Source: Cyprinodon diabolis | Lineage: Eukaryota > Chordata > Actinopteri > Cyprinodontiformes > Cyprinodontidae | DNA length: 64,000 nt | Assembly: GCA_030533445.1 (NCBI GenBank) | Contig: CM060082.1 | Location: forward strand, 33,189,817-33,253,816 | Reading direction: 5' to 3' | In this document: positions 26,961 through 39,308 of the stretch, piece by piece | Numbering within the stretch: position 1 is the first letter of the stretch | How the letters are laid out: each line of letters begins with the position of its first letter | Made by a program: the position numbers and the translations under genes | Notes under the pieces: generated by a model | Databases searched by the model: none | Told to the model about the DNA's origin: nothing | The model's input: the letters and a program-made list of their open reading frames with translations, nothing else

Positions 26961-27819
26961 CACTTTTGGCAACCTGGTTTTTAAAGTTCAGAGAAGTAAA
27001 CTGGAGGTAATGTGCTACTTTGTTTGCAACAATGCAGACTTTGACAAATTTTTATAAAAGTAGAAATTGTTTCTTACACAGGTTTAATAATGTGTTCTGA
27101 TCTGTTTTAATTGTGGTTTAATGGTTTTATCGATTAGCAATTTTATAAGATGTTTTCTCTCCTTTTTGAAAAGGCCTTTGGTTTTATGGGGTTTTCCTTT
27201 CTTCATTAGCCTGTGCAATTGCAATGATGACATAGGCACCATGGAAAAAATACAAACAAACAAAACCTAATGGAGACCAGGAAGGACATGTGGTTCCAGA
27301 GATGGGGATTAAGCTGTAGAAAATTAGACCAATGACCTACAAGGGATCAGTTAGGGTCTCCAATTGTAGTTTTCTAGTTTTATATTAGTTTGATATTAGT
27401 TTCAGAAACGTAACCTAGACACATATGAGTTGTAAAATAATAATGTTATTTTTGAAGAGAAAAAACATATTGAAACTAATTTAATGCTAATGAACAAGTA
27501 ATAATACCTCAGTGCTAATAGACCTAACCTTGAACCACTTATTTTTGTTTAATTTTATTAGCCGCACTCAGGACTTACAACTGTCAAACCTTTCTAATCA
27601 TCAAATCACTTAAAGAAAAACATCTGACAACATGAGAAAGGCCAAAAGCTTTATAAAATACATATAATAATATATCAAGTCAAGGTTGGAAATTCAAAAA
27701 CAACTGAGTGACCAAGTCACTGGCATTCATTAGTTGTTTGGAAAACCCTTTCTGGGGTTGACAATTCTGGTTGATCAAATAAAAGTCATTTCTCAAAGAG
27801 GAAGAAAACATGAACCTAA

Positions 27820-28005
27820 AAAAACTAAATTTTATTCGGGGTTCTGGCTGTCCAAAACCACAACAATACCAAAAACTAAATTTTAGTGGGGGTTCTGGCT
27901 GTCCAAAACCACTATAACCAAAAACTAAATTTTAGTGGGGGTTCTGGCTGTCCAAAACCACAACAATACCAAAAACTACATTTTAGTGGTGGTTTTGTGC
28001 AGCCA
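27820..28005. repeat. Minisatellite, 49-51 bp unit, about 3.5 copies
   Basis: Units begin AAAAACTAAATTTTA at 27820, 27871 and 27920, with a fourth beginning at 27971 (AAAAACTACATTTTAG). Each includes GGTTCTGGCTGTCCAAAACC. Periods are 51, 49 and 51 bp. The third-to-last unit differs by ACTATAACC in place of ACAACAATACC. The last copy is partial. Confidence 0.95.
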
Positions 28006-31000
28006 GGGTAACACTTTGACAACTTGCCATAATTTATAAAGTGAATTCATAAACTCCTGGATGACACTGAACTTGGTTTAGCTTTTTCCCTTTAGAGCTT
28101 GAGTTCACTGCTTCGAAATTTGAGCACAATAAGTTCATCTCTAAGTGGCTCCAAAAACAAAAAAGGGTATTCTTCAAGTGGCCTACTCAAAGCTTAGGCA
28201 AAAATGAAACAGATAATAGATTTTCTTGTTTACTAATGTTACCTTTGTGTCATTCTGAAATTATTCTGATGGTTTAAAACATTTAAAATTGACAGAAAAG
28301 AATAAACACAAACAGTACATTTAATGAAAATCAAAACTGTTGCATGATTTTTTTAAGGTATTTACAGTATGAACACAACAGACACCATTGCCTATGTGAA
28401 CTGCTTATTTAAAGATAATATGGTGGACGTTTTTCTTCTAAAAAATATTCTCTAAAGGTTAAATATTGGGCTAGAAAGCATTGAACTTCCGTGACTTTAA
28501 AGTCTAAAAGGTGTATTCAAAAGTGAAATCAGTAAAACCAGTTCTATTTTAGTTAAATAAGGACTCTTATAAAAGGGAGAACAATATGCAAAAAATAGGA
28601 TGATAATTGACAAACTACATTAAAAACCACAAATGGGTAGATTTAAATGTAGAATAAATCAGTGACATGTTTGTATGCCTAATGTTTTTCCCTGCATCAA
28701 CCCACTTTTGTTGTTTTCAAAGAGTTATGCCTTCATCCTGTTCAACACAGCGAAGACATGCATGAGAAGTCCTGAAAGTCAGTCTGAATGTAACGACTTG
28801 TCTCTCTATCCTCAATCCGCTTGTCATACTGTACAAGCCACGCTGAGGTAGTTTAAAAGATTTTCAAAGTCTTGACATTGTCCCATCAATTACAGGACAC
28901 TGATGTCATGGGCCTCTCCAAGTCTCTGTGAATACTTTAACTATATGCAGTCAAAAGTCAGAGCCATCAAAACCTATTCTAAGCTCACATCTGACATCCC
29001 TACTTTTTCCATACAAGTGTCACTAGTTTTACTAGACAGGGATGCATGAGCGTGTATGTGATAATAAGAGAGATAGTTTGCATGTGTCAACCCCCTCCCC
29101 TCCGGTTGTCAGATAAAAGCAACAAGGATGGCAAAAAAAGAGAGAAAAAGGTAAAAAGAAGGGTGTTACCCTCAACAGTTGTAGCTTCAGTTATCTGATC
29201 GATACCATGCAATTACAGAGATTTATGTGGCTCAACATTCCAGGGTAGGTTCGTGTCTCAGCCACCTGTGGAAATACGATCCGCTTTTAACTCATTTAAC
29301 ACGAGGTGGGAAGTCTTGGGAGCTGGCTGGGGGAAGGTGAGCCGAGCCGATGTATTAAAAGATATACTGCATGGATCAGGCATCATTGCTAGGATATCTT
29401 AAAGAATCTGCTCCAGAGAGATTGTATCACAATTGTTAAACTGTTATTATACTGGTTTATTAAGCTTTCATCCTTCTTAATTGGAATTTTAAAACGCAAT
29501 TCTTCAAATGTGGCTGATGTTAGAGTAATGACAATATTATGAATAAGCCTAAAAGTTGCTAAAAGTAGAGATTTGGTGATTTTATCACCAATACTCATGG
29601 TATAAAGTGCATTTCTGTGTGCAGAAAACAGTAGATTTACCTCCATTTATGCTGATCAAACAACTGAATTTATCAGAAGTCCATCAAGCAAAAATACCTG
29701 ATTCTCAGCTTGATTAATAGTCGGAAATTCCAATATCATTTTATATTACATATATACAGGTACATAGATTTTCTTCTCATTTGTCTTGGTACAATATGTT
29801 TTCCAGTAAGGGTGACGACCTCACCTTTTGATGTGGAGGTTGTTCCTATGGAAAGAAGTTTCATATTTCGATAGCTTCTGTCTAAGTGAGCCGTTTCAAA
29901 ACAGTGAAACGTGGTTTTTACAGCATGTTGAGACATGTCTGAATTTCATTGGAGCTGCAAGGGAGAAAGTGGAGGAGTGATCTGTCAACCTTTGTGTATC
30001 ACAAAACATACATATTAAAAATAACACATTTTATAAAATCGTATTACAGCTCATGCAATGAGGTTAGAAAATTATTATCTGGCTTTTTGTCCCGAAATGT
30101 CATTGTTTAATTCTTCAGAAAGACATCAAAATAACATCCAGTGCAGGAAAGTGGTTTTGAGAATGCCTTAATTATCAAACAGAGTCATGGTTTGTGCAAT
30201 CTAAGTAGAACCACATATTTTCTTTGAAGACCTCAAAAGTTTATTTAAGAACATTCATGAACAAACGGCTTCATGAAGACAATGAGTAACAGTTGTGGAA
30301 AACATTCAATGGAAATGTGACAGGAGGGGGGTGGCGGAGTTGGGGCATGCTGTCACAGGAGGAGCTGCAGTTTAAAACAAAGTAATATCTATTTGGTTTA
30401 ATAAAGGTTAAGCAGAGAGAAAACGAAGGACAGGTGGAAGCAAAATGAACTAACAATGCACATGTCTATGCAGAAATATGGTGGTGGTTATATTAGATAT
30501 AGGCTAGTTCTCCTCTAGTAACAGGAAAGATGGTCAGAGTCGATTGCAAGATACGTAAAAGCTAAATACAGGGCAATAATGAAAGAAACCTGTTTGAGAC
30601 TAGAAATTACTGATGGGTTTAACCTCCACCTAGAAATAGGTTTTTCATATATATGTTGTTCAGACCTGAACTTAATTGAGGATCAGTGCCAGAACCTACA
30701 ATCTTAAATTTAGCTTGGTATTTTTTTCCAAACTAATGTTAAGAACTGCAGTCAAAACAAAAATCGTTTATACACTAGTACGATTTCAGTTCATTCATGA
30801 AAAAAAATATTTTTTATTATTTTATTTCTGTATGTGTTTTTCTAGACTGAAAAAATATTGTTTTGTAGTGGCTAAGGCAGAGTCAAATGAAGAAATGTTC
30901 ACAATGCCAGTGAAAACATGCCAAAAACAAAGTGTTCATACCTGTAATACCAAAGAAGATAATTTGATAATTATAAATAATATAAATTATTTCTTACATG

Positions 31001-31275
31001 CATTTTTTTCATAAAATTCTAAGGATTTTTTTTTTTTTTTTTATGAATACCCTTTTTTTTTTTTTTTTACATTGTTTCATCTTTTGAAATACACTTTTCT
31101 TATCTCCTCTTTGAAAAACAAAAAAATCTTAATTAAAGGAAAATCATTTTAAATCTTCATCTACGTCTGTAAAAAGAAAGCATTAAAACTGTGGAAATTC
31201 ACCCTCCCAAAATGCTGCTCTGGAGATGAAGGTGATTCTGCAGATTTCTGACCACCATTTGTTTTTTAGATTTTG
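28006..31275. other. Non-coding DNA, no gene supported
   Basis: No gene or classifiable repeat is seen apart from a candidate regulatory stretch at 29190-29400. Long T-runs lie at 31026-31068. Confidence 0.5.
29190..29400. promoter_or_regulatory. Candidate conserved non-coding element
   Basis: Unique sequence of balanced composition with a bHLH-type CACCTG (29261-29266), no repeats and no open frame. Set against the AT-rich surroundings it resembles the conserved blocks found in gene deserts around developmental genes. This is inference only. Confidence 0.2.
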
Positions 31276-31362
31276 TATATGTATGTACGTATGTATGTAA
31301 ATCCCTTTACTGTCCCACGAAGGGGAAATTCACTCTCTGCATTTAACACATCCCTTTGGGAA
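31276..31362 (-). mobile_element. 5'-truncated SINE, 3' end only, minus strand
   Basis: The reverse complement reads GGGATGTGTTAAATGCAGAG, then a TTTCCCC block, GTGGGACAGTAAAG and a CATA-type tail. This is the same 3' part as in the SINE at 23370-23601. Head and promoter boxes are missing, as is usual for incomplete reverse transcription. Confidence 0.75.
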
Positions 31363-32487
31363 GGTTTTTAATACCTTTGCAAAGAAAATTTCAAAAATGG
31401 CACAAAAAATTCCCCATATACAGTGCTTAAAATTATGTTCAGCTTCATTTAGAAATATCAGATCCCAATAAAAACAAGTTCACCAATAAGATTTGTGGTT
31501 TTAATATGACAACCACTGACAAAGAAAGAACTAGATATTATAATATTTTTTTAGTCATGCTTGTATAGTTGAAGATATAGGAAGGTACCTTGACTTTTCT
31601 TTTTATCCAGTAAGAAAAAAGCATGCTCCCAACAATGCAGTTTTATTAAAACATGAGAATCAATTTTGGCTCATCCAGCCCTGTTGCACTCAAAGGATAA
31701 GCAACATTATGTTGTATATACCATGGGTTAGTGTTTTAAAGTAGATACTGGTTCTACTACATAGTAGGATCTGCTGGAGTCCAACTAGGGATGAAAGACT
31801 GAAATGTGAAGGGATTTTTACAGTTATTTTCCATCTTGTCCTTTTCTTTCCTTCCTCTTATCAGTTTTACCTTATATAAGAATTTATTCAGAAAGAATAA
31901 GATAAATGCTTCGGTTCCCACGAGCTGTCAGGCAGTCTTTCTGTTTTGCTCTCTCAGAGCTGTCACTGCTAAGTGTGTGAGTGGAAACTGCATCATTTTG
32001 CTATGATATACTGATCGTAATTCAGTCCCAATAGATCCTGTCAAAGCGGTTTTTCTATGTAATTACCTGAATTGTTCAAGCTTGCTCAGATTCATTTGCA
32101 AAAGGTCAAAACATCAGACTTCACTGCAGTTCCAGGGGGGATTGTGGTCAGAGTAGTTTTACTTCCAATAAACAAGATGATTTGTCAGAGGGCTCTCAAG
32201 AGTCTATCTTCCCCAGCTAACCTTTTTTATCTGAGCTTTTACAGCAAAAAGGCCACCAAGTTACACTGGTTTTATGACTCCTGAATCTAATCTGGGCGTG
32301 ATACCAAGTTTGATGGGTTTTCTGATGATTATTATCAAAAACAAGCTTCAATTTTCCAAGTAAATTTTTTCCAAGTCATAAATTATTGAAATGCTTTGGG
32401 GAATCATTACATTAAAGAATAGCATTGGTACATCATTACACAGCATAGCCCATACTTTTACAAAGAGGGTAACTCAATATCTTAGTT

Positions 32488-32811
32488 TTACTTGCAAAGC
32501 AGCTCCTTAATCACATTCAGTGACAGGTGATAGAAGCAAGTATCAAGTGTGGAGATGATGGTTTGTGATGTATACAGTGTTTGTGGTAGTTCCACCGGTG
32601 TGGCTGGGTAAGAGATCATGTTTGCCTGGTCCATTGGCTGAGATGGTGGAGAAGCAGAGGATGCTAGAATGTGTCTGGCCTGAGGGGGTCCTTTCGTGTG
32701 CTGAATAGAACCGAGTAATGCCACCACAGACAAACACGCTGGGAGCAATGAAACGGCCGCCTGTACATCTGAAATCCACACTGCACGTCCCTGCCATCCA
32801 ACACAAAGGGA
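32488..32811 (-). other. Low-confidence possible terminal exon (unrecognised)
   Basis: On the minus strand a frame of about 97 codons runs to a TAA at 32488-32490 with fairly ordinary codon choice. A plausible 3' splice acceptor (TTGGATGGCAG) lies just upstream at about 32782-32792. A second frame in the same DNA is also open (to 32543) and has a Cys pattern loosely like an LDL-receptor class A repeat but without the full six cysteines. I do not recognise either product. Two open frames in the same DNA argue that at least one is chance, and both may be. Confidence 0.15.
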
Positions 32812-34839
32812 AGTTAATCCAAGGAGCTAAAGAAGAAGGAGAGAGAAGGGGATGAAAAAAAGAAGAAAAACAAACATTACAACAGTGTTACAGTATAGCC
32901 AAAAGGGGTTTCAGTGTAATGTCACAGAAATGCTTCACAGCATGTAATGATTTAAAACACTAACATGAGTTTTTTTTTTCATCTAACAAGATTTATCCAC
33001 ATTCTTATAAAACACATGTAAGGTCAAGTCTTATATTACTACCATGAAACCCTGAAGCATAAAAAATTACATTTGAAAGTATTAGTTCAAAGTCAAGTAA
33101 AGCTGTAAAAAATAAAGACTTACAGACATTTTAAAATCAAATTTATTTGTCATCTCTCTTCCTCCTGAATGCCATTTTATTCTTGTTTGTAGTAAGAGTG
33201 ATGAGATGTCATAGTTACTTTTAAAACAATGTCTGTCAATTTACAGGAGGGCAATATAAATCAGATAATCTATCAAGATATTTAGTTGCATTTACTATGA
33301 AGGCAATAAAAGTGTTTACAAAGTCATCACACTTTTCTTTTTTATCTCAAAAACCCAATTACTATAATAATTATAATATCTAACCAGCATCCAATACAGT
33401 AGGATACCTTTCTTTGACGTTTGCATATGCAAAAACTTTCATATAAATTTATGTTATAATTGAACCAGTAATAACAAACATAGTTCAAACTGCTTAAAAC
33501 AGACTGCATTAAATTGTTGGAATACAAACGGTGGCTACCCCTATACCTCTCCCATGTAATTCAGTTGAAAGTAACCAGAAACAAGTAGAGTTTAAAATAG
33601 CATAATTAAAAAGGAATATAAATGGATGTTTTACTAGCCTTGTTAAAAAAATCCAAAATCTGCAACAGTCTGCTGCTGTCTATACTACATGGTCCACAGA
33701 AATACAGGAGCCCCACTGTGGAGCAAAGACTGATAAAAAAAACATTGACCAGTTCAACACAATGTGTTCTGAATAGAAAAGAAAAACAAGAGACTTTTTA
33801 ATAAGGATCTCCCTAAGACTACTTTTAGCTGCTAGGAAATTAATATGATCGGATGTAAATTTTATTTTTTTTACAAAACAGCAGTGCCATCAAGGAAAAG
33901 TTAACACATTTTATCACTAAAACTTTAAAATTGCAACAAAAAAAGTTGACCAAACAAAATGAAAAATTCAACAAAATCACTTGAACAAAGAGAATTGCAG
34001 TCAGAAGAGCCTCTGACTGCATATTGTATTCGGTGGATGCTGCCTATTAATTTTTGATTTGCAGCTTATTTTTCTACAAATTTAGCAGTAAATCCATTGA
34101 TGATTAAATTTCCTGATTAGCTGAATAAAACTTTCACATTAGATACTAGCTACAATAAATTCCTGACACACCACTACCACCAAGGTTCTACAAATATGAC
34201 AGAAACCTGTTTACAGTGAATTATTTCATGAGTATTGGTTATACTTGGTTGGCCCAAGAGCTCTGAGGAAAACAGTGTTGCAATTACATGACAAATGCAA
34301 ATTTACGCATTCTTCTAATTGGAAAAACTTTAAAGCATCACAAAAACAGCAGTTCAAGTTTCACAAAGATCATGTTCAGCCTCATTTTTTTTTATTCCAT
34401 AGGGTTCAGAAACATTGGTTTAATACCAACCTCAAATGTCACTCACACAGAAAACCTCTAGAAACACTAATAAGAGATTATCCTTGATATTATAATAAGG
34501 TTTTAAGTTGTCTGTGAACTACTGTAGATCCTAGCTCTCTAGAAGTCAGTTGATAAATTCATAAAAATACAGTTTTCCATTCAGTATGGCTTGTAGACTT
34601 GTTGCATACACAGAAATCAAAGTCTTGACCAATCAGTGCTGGAGGAACCGTCTGGTTTAGGATCCCTTCACTGTTGCTTGCTGTATCCGTCTTGTAATGA
34701 ACACCCACCATCCAGGAGCTTCCATCTCAGCATGGGGTTTATCGAGTGAGGGAGCTTTTCCTTTTCTCCACATTCAGGCTGATGGCATTTAATATTTGTG
34801 CATTTGGATCAACAACATTGGCTGACAATTGTCACTCTT

Positions 34840-35400
34840 GTACTTTCTAATAATTTGGGCATGCTCTGCAGGATATTAAGCAGGCTTACAGGCATGTGAG
34901 ACGAAACGATTTGAACCTACGTGGCAATGGAAGCCTTGAATGCGTGTGGGAATGTAATTGATTTATTTACTTTATGACAAGAATTCAAAGCAAGGGTGAG
35001 ATTTGCTTACCGTAATGCGGATTCAGAGAGAGACATAGAGCCGTCGTGGGATGAAGGTGGGGGGAAGGTAGCTTTTGAGACTGTGGCGGTCCCTTGCAAT
35101 AATTCAAAACCTTCCAAGAACGTTGATAAGCAGATCCCTGGAATGAAATCTTCCTCAGCACCTGGCTGGATCTGCCACTAATCGTTTTATTTACAGTCAC
35201 TATAAAAGACGCCTCCATGTTAATGGTGCTCTGAAATAATAGGCAAATGAGGAACAATCGGTACAGTTCTAAGCATATCCCCCCTTCCATTTTCACATTA
35301 AGCTAATCGAGGAAAGGGGAAGGAAATAAAGACATCAGTTAGATGAAATGAGCGCAATTGAAGAATAATGTAGTTAGTTTGGTCTTATCTTCAGCATAAT
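34840..35400. promoter_or_regulatory. Candidate conserved non-coding element cluster
   Basis: A unique sequence stretch with TAAT/ATTA cores, a SOX-type AACAATCGG near 35252 and CACATTAAGCTAATCGA near 35294, with no repeat and no convincing frame. Open frames of 61 and 103 codons on opposite strands have no recognisable domain. Assigned on composition and motif content only. Confidence 0.25.
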
Positions 35401-36059
35401 ATTAAAATGTTCCGAATGTATACCAGCTGCAAGCAATCTTCCTATTCTAAGGGGAAACTTGGACAGCACTGTTTGGACTGGGGGAGAGAAACTTGTGGAA
35501 GAGATATAAGTGTTGATCAGAAGAAAAAAGCAAAAGGAAAAACTGTTAGCACATTCTGCCTCACATGGAAAAGCAAATTGCTCCCTACTGACGCTTCACA
35601 AGTTTCTTCTGGTGGCTTATTGGTTACCAAGCTTGGTTACGGTTCTGCTTAAATCAGGAGCAGTGTGGTCCTAAACTGTCAGCATGGGTTTCAGAGGTTC
35701 ATCTCCTCCATACTGAGTCCAACCTCATACAGTCTCACTGGCAATGTACAGCTGCACAAGTGCTTAAATACTGAGAAAAAGCCAAAAATACTTAAAAATA
35801 CAACAAAAAAAGTGTTTAGGGTATATATAGGGTATTATTTATTGATAAGCAAATACACATCTGTGTAAAAAAACATCTTAAGGAGGACACCTGGGATTAT
35901 TTGGAGAATATGCCTTAAGCTATACATTGGAAGGTCATCTAAACCTTTGTTAAAAATTGTATTTGTTTTTTACTAAAAATGGATTTAGGCAAAGATGGAT
36001 ATATCAAGTTTTGCATCACTATGTAATTAAGGTTTTGAGGAATTTGTAGTGTGAGCAGT

Positions 36060-36500
36060 CATAACAGTAGCCTGCTGTGGAATTAAGGGAGAGGTTTTAT
36101 TAGTTCCCCTTTGGCTTAGCCCTGTCTGTGATTTCATGACAAACGGGGGGAAAAAAACTAGCTCTGAGGCGGCTTTTTAAATGGAGTTATTGTGTAAAGA
36201 AAATTGTCATTAGACAGTGGAACAAATAACCTCGAAACGTCATGGGTGTCTTCACGAGGGATCTAAAACAACAACAAAGAATTAATCAAATTAAAAGGAA
36301 GCCTTGTTATGCGATTTCAAATTAATTTCCAAAACCAAGCCTGTATTTAGTGGTTGACAAAAACTAAAAGGGGCAAGTCACAGTTTAGGGGCTCAGTAAC
36401 AGTTTTATATTGGCGAAGAATAATCAATCCTTTAAGCTAATTTGGATAGGTCGGGCACCATAAAGTGGGCTATGAAAAATGGAAAAGTCTATTTGTTAAG
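36060..36500. promoter_or_regulatory. Candidate conserved non-coding element
   Basis: A block of unique sequence with clustered homeodomain-type cores (GAATTAATCAAATTAAAAGG near 36279, TCAAATTAATTTCC near 36318, AAGCTAATTTGG near 36436) and no coding potential. Such clusters are common in vertebrate developmental enhancers. Conservation is untested. Confidence 0.27.
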
Positions 36501-37898
36501 CTCCCAACCCCTCCAACTGTCTTTTTATGCCACTGGGGGACTAATAGACTTTTGTTTTCCCTTGTTGATCATCTGCTATTTATAGTAAATTAAATCCAGC
36601 AAATTAATATAAATCTATGAAAGAGATTATTAATTTCTAGGCTGTGTCAGGCAGCCAAAAAGGCCTCCCTACCGAAAAGATCAAACATTATCCTAAAATG
36701 CATAACGTCTCTGGATTAACGCGGCATAAATTTTTGCATTCCTGTAGTTTCAGGAAAACTTTTTGTCAACTTTGTAATGGCTTTATATCATCTACAGTTT
36801 TAAATCCTGTCCCTTTTTTCTCTTCATCTCAATTTTTTAAGGAATATATTTACACCCATCTCCAAATCATCCCAACTCCTCTCTTTTACCCCTTTCTCCC
36901 CTCCATGTAGGCAAGCAGTTAGGCAAGTGCCATATGTCCTGATTAAAGCTAGCGGCAGGCCAAGGAGCACAGGGAGGCTGTTTTGTCATTAGCCCCTTGC
37001 GCGGCTGAGGTGGAAACTCATTTAGCCCCATGCTGGACCTACATTATGATAGACTTGTATCAGATGGCATCTCTGGCTGGGATCTGTGGCTCCTGGCTAA
37101 CGGATGGGAAGATGCTGCGGCTTCGGCCCCTCTCCAGCCCCAGCAGGGAAAGAAAAACGGCTTTAAATGGGGAAAGAGCTTGAGGAGTGTTGTTGCAGCA
37201 GGGTAATGGGAAGTGAATGGGGAAATCAAAGAAAAGTTACTCGCCGACATAAAGGAGAAGAAACAGGTCAGACAAGGGGTTAGGGTTATTGGTGTTAAGG
37301 TGGTACTGGAAAGTACAAATATAGTAGAAGTATACTGATTTCAGTTTAATGCTACAGTACACTGTACGTAGTAGGATCTTACATGACCACCATCATTGGT
37401 ACATGTAGTAACATCTGTTACAACATGAACTGATGATGGCATAGGATGCTCACAGTGCCAGTCTTCATCCTTTGCACAGAAGCAAATGCCATATTTGGTA
37501 ACAATGAATAAATGACTCCACCCTCATCAATCTTAGAGAGAACTGTCAAGTCACATCTGACCATATTGATACAGCCAATATACTTGACTTGCTCAGCTTT
37601 ATCATAGGCTACGTTCACACAGCAGGCATTAATCCTCAATTCCAATTTTTGCATCTGAAATCAAATTCTTTTGTGCTGTTGTTCAAGTTTCCGAATATAC
37701 GCGACTTGTATGTGACCTCCTGTGTGAACTACATTCACACAACTTAAATGTCTCGAGTGCACAGTGGAGGACACAATGACGTCCCAAGCGAACGTGCTCT
37801 ATGTTTATGGAAGTTAACATGGATGGTAATTCTGGAGCACATCTTGCAATCTCGCATCAAAAATGCAATATTTTCAAGAGGTATGAAAATAAAGACTA

Positions 37899-38100
37899 CA
37901 GGTGCTGGTCATAAAATTAGAATATCATGAAAAAGTAGATTGATTTCAGTAATTCCATTTAAAAAGTGAAACTTGTATATTATATTCATACATTACATAC
38001 AAACTCATATATTTCAGATGTTTATTTTGTTTAATTTTGATGATTACAAATGACAACAAATGAAAATCTCAAATTCATCATATCAGAAAATTAGAATATT
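37899..38100. repeat. Left inverted repeat of Tc1 element C
   Basis: It pairs with 39309-39511. Probable transposase-binding direct repeats are AAAATTAGAATATCATGAAA (outer) and AAAATTAGAATATTGTGAAA (inner, running just past the repeat's edge). Confidence 0.92.
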
Positions 38101-38217
38101 GTGAAAAGGTTCAAAATTGATGGCCCCTGGTGCCACACTCTAATCAGCTAATTAACTCAAACCACCTGCAAAAGCCTTTAAATGGTCTTTCAGTCTAGTT
38201 CTATAGGCTACACAATC

Positions 38218-39222
38218 ATGGGGAAGACTGCTGACTTGACAGTTGTCCAAAAGACGACCATCGACACCTTGCACAAGGAGGGCAAGACACAAAAGGTCAT
38301 CGCTAAAGAGGCTGGCTGTTCACAGAGCTCAGTGTCCAAGCACATTAATAGAGAGGCGAAGGGAAGGAAAAGATGTGGTCGAAAAAAGTGTACAAGCAAG
38401 AGAGATAACCGCACCCTGGAGAGGATTGTGAAACAAAACCCATTCAAAAATGTGGGGGAGATTCACAAAGAGTGGACTGCAGCTAGAGTGAGTGCTTCAA
38501 GAACCACCACACACAGACGTATGAAAGACATGGGTTTCTGCTGTCGCATTCCTTGTGTCAAGCCACTCTTGAACCACAGACAGCGTCAGAAGCGTCTTGC
38601 CTGGACTAAAGAGAAACAGGACTGGACTGCTGGTGAGTGGTCCAAAGTCATGTTCTCTGATGAAAGTAAATTTTGCATTTCCTTTGGAAATCAAGGTCCC
38701 AGAGTCAGGAGGAAAAGAACAGAGGCACTTCATCCACGTTGCTTGAAGTCCAGTGTAAAGTTTCCACAGTCAGTGATGGTTTGGGGTGCCATGTCATCTG
38801 CTGGTGTTGGTCCATTGTGTTTTCTGAGTTCCAGGGTCAACGCAGCCACATACCAGGAAGTTTTAGAGCACTTCATGCTTCCTGCAGCTGACCAACTTTT
38901 TGGAGATGCAGATTTCATTTTCCAACAGGACTTGGCACCTGCACACAGTGCCAAAGCTACCAGTACCTGGTTGAAGGACCATGGTATCCCTGTTCTTAAT
39001 TGGCCAGCAAACTCTCCTGACCTTAACCCCATAGAAAATCTATGGGGTATTGTGAAGAAGAAGATGCAATACACCAGACCCAACAATTCAGAAGAGCTAA
39101 AAGCCACTATTAGAGCAACCTGGGCTATCATAACACCTGAGCAGTGCCACAGACTGATCGACTCCATGCCACGCCGCATTGCTGCAGTAATACAGGCCAA
39201 AGGAGGCCCAACTAAATACTGA
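38218..39222 (+). CDS. Tc1-like DD34E transposase, intact (element C)
   Basis: The 334-residue protein starts MGKTADLTVV. An ATG 12 codons upstream (38182) is in frame, but the MGKT start has the better context (ATCATGG) and gives the usual family length. Visible parts are an N-terminal helix-turn-helix (about residues 8-46, with KVIAKEAGCSQSSVSKH), a basic linker RKRCGRKK in place of the usual GRPR, a second helix-turn-helix (about 63-105), and the catalytic residues D148 (MFSDES), D238 (FQQDLA) and E273 (SPDLNPIE), with 34 residues between the last two. It ends GGPTKY. It should bind the long inverted repeats around it and carry out TA-targeted cut-and-paste transposition. No stop or frameshift is visible. 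Activity is unknown. Confidence 0.95.
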   Translation: MGKTADLTVVQKTTIDTLHKEGKTQKVIAKEAGCSQSSVSKHINREAKGRKRCGRKKCTSKRDNRTLERIVKQNPFKNVGEIHKEWTAARVSASRTTTHRRMKDMGFCCRIPCVKPLLNHRQRQKRLAWTKEKQDWTAGEWSKVMFSDESKFCISFGNQGPRVRRKRTEALHPRCLKSSVKFPQSVMVWGAMSSAGVGPLCFLSSRVNAATYQEVLEHFMLPAADQLFGDADFIFQQDLAPAHSAKATSTWLKDHGIPVLNWPANSPDLNPIENLWGIVKKKMQYTRPNNSEELKATIRATWAIITPEQCHRLIDSMPRRIAAVIQAKGGPTKY

Positions 39223-39308
39223 GTGCTGTACATGCTCATACTTTTCATGTTCATACTTTTCAGTTGGCCAACATTTCTATAAATCCTTTGTTTTTATTGG
39301 TCTTCAGT

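Larger units (their letters stand above)
23602..27819. other. Non-coding DNA, no gene supported
   Basis: No gene is seen. There are T-rich runs at about 24795-24845 and a short (TA)n at 26460-26484. The frames listed by length alone are AT-rich and featureless. Confidence 0.5.
31363..37616. other. Non-coding DNA with possible regulatory segments, no confirmed gene
   Basis: No repeat family covers this 6-kb stretch. It contains a low-confidence exon candidate (32488-32806, minus) and several blocks that look like unique, possibly conserved DNA (34840-35400, 36060-36500). A pyrimidine-rich stretch lies at 36815-36910. Confidence 0.45.

Noticed and set aside
32125..32230. Possible decayed SINE head (GGGGGGATTGTGGTCAGAGTAG)
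   Set aside because: Only an A-box-like stretch; the B box and body cannot be recognised.
35600..35660. Possible tRNA-like A box (GTGGCTTATTGGTTA)
   Set aside because: No B box at the right distance and no SINE body follows.
38730..39254. 174-codon open frame on the minus strand
   Set aside because: It is the antisense shadow of the element C transposase.
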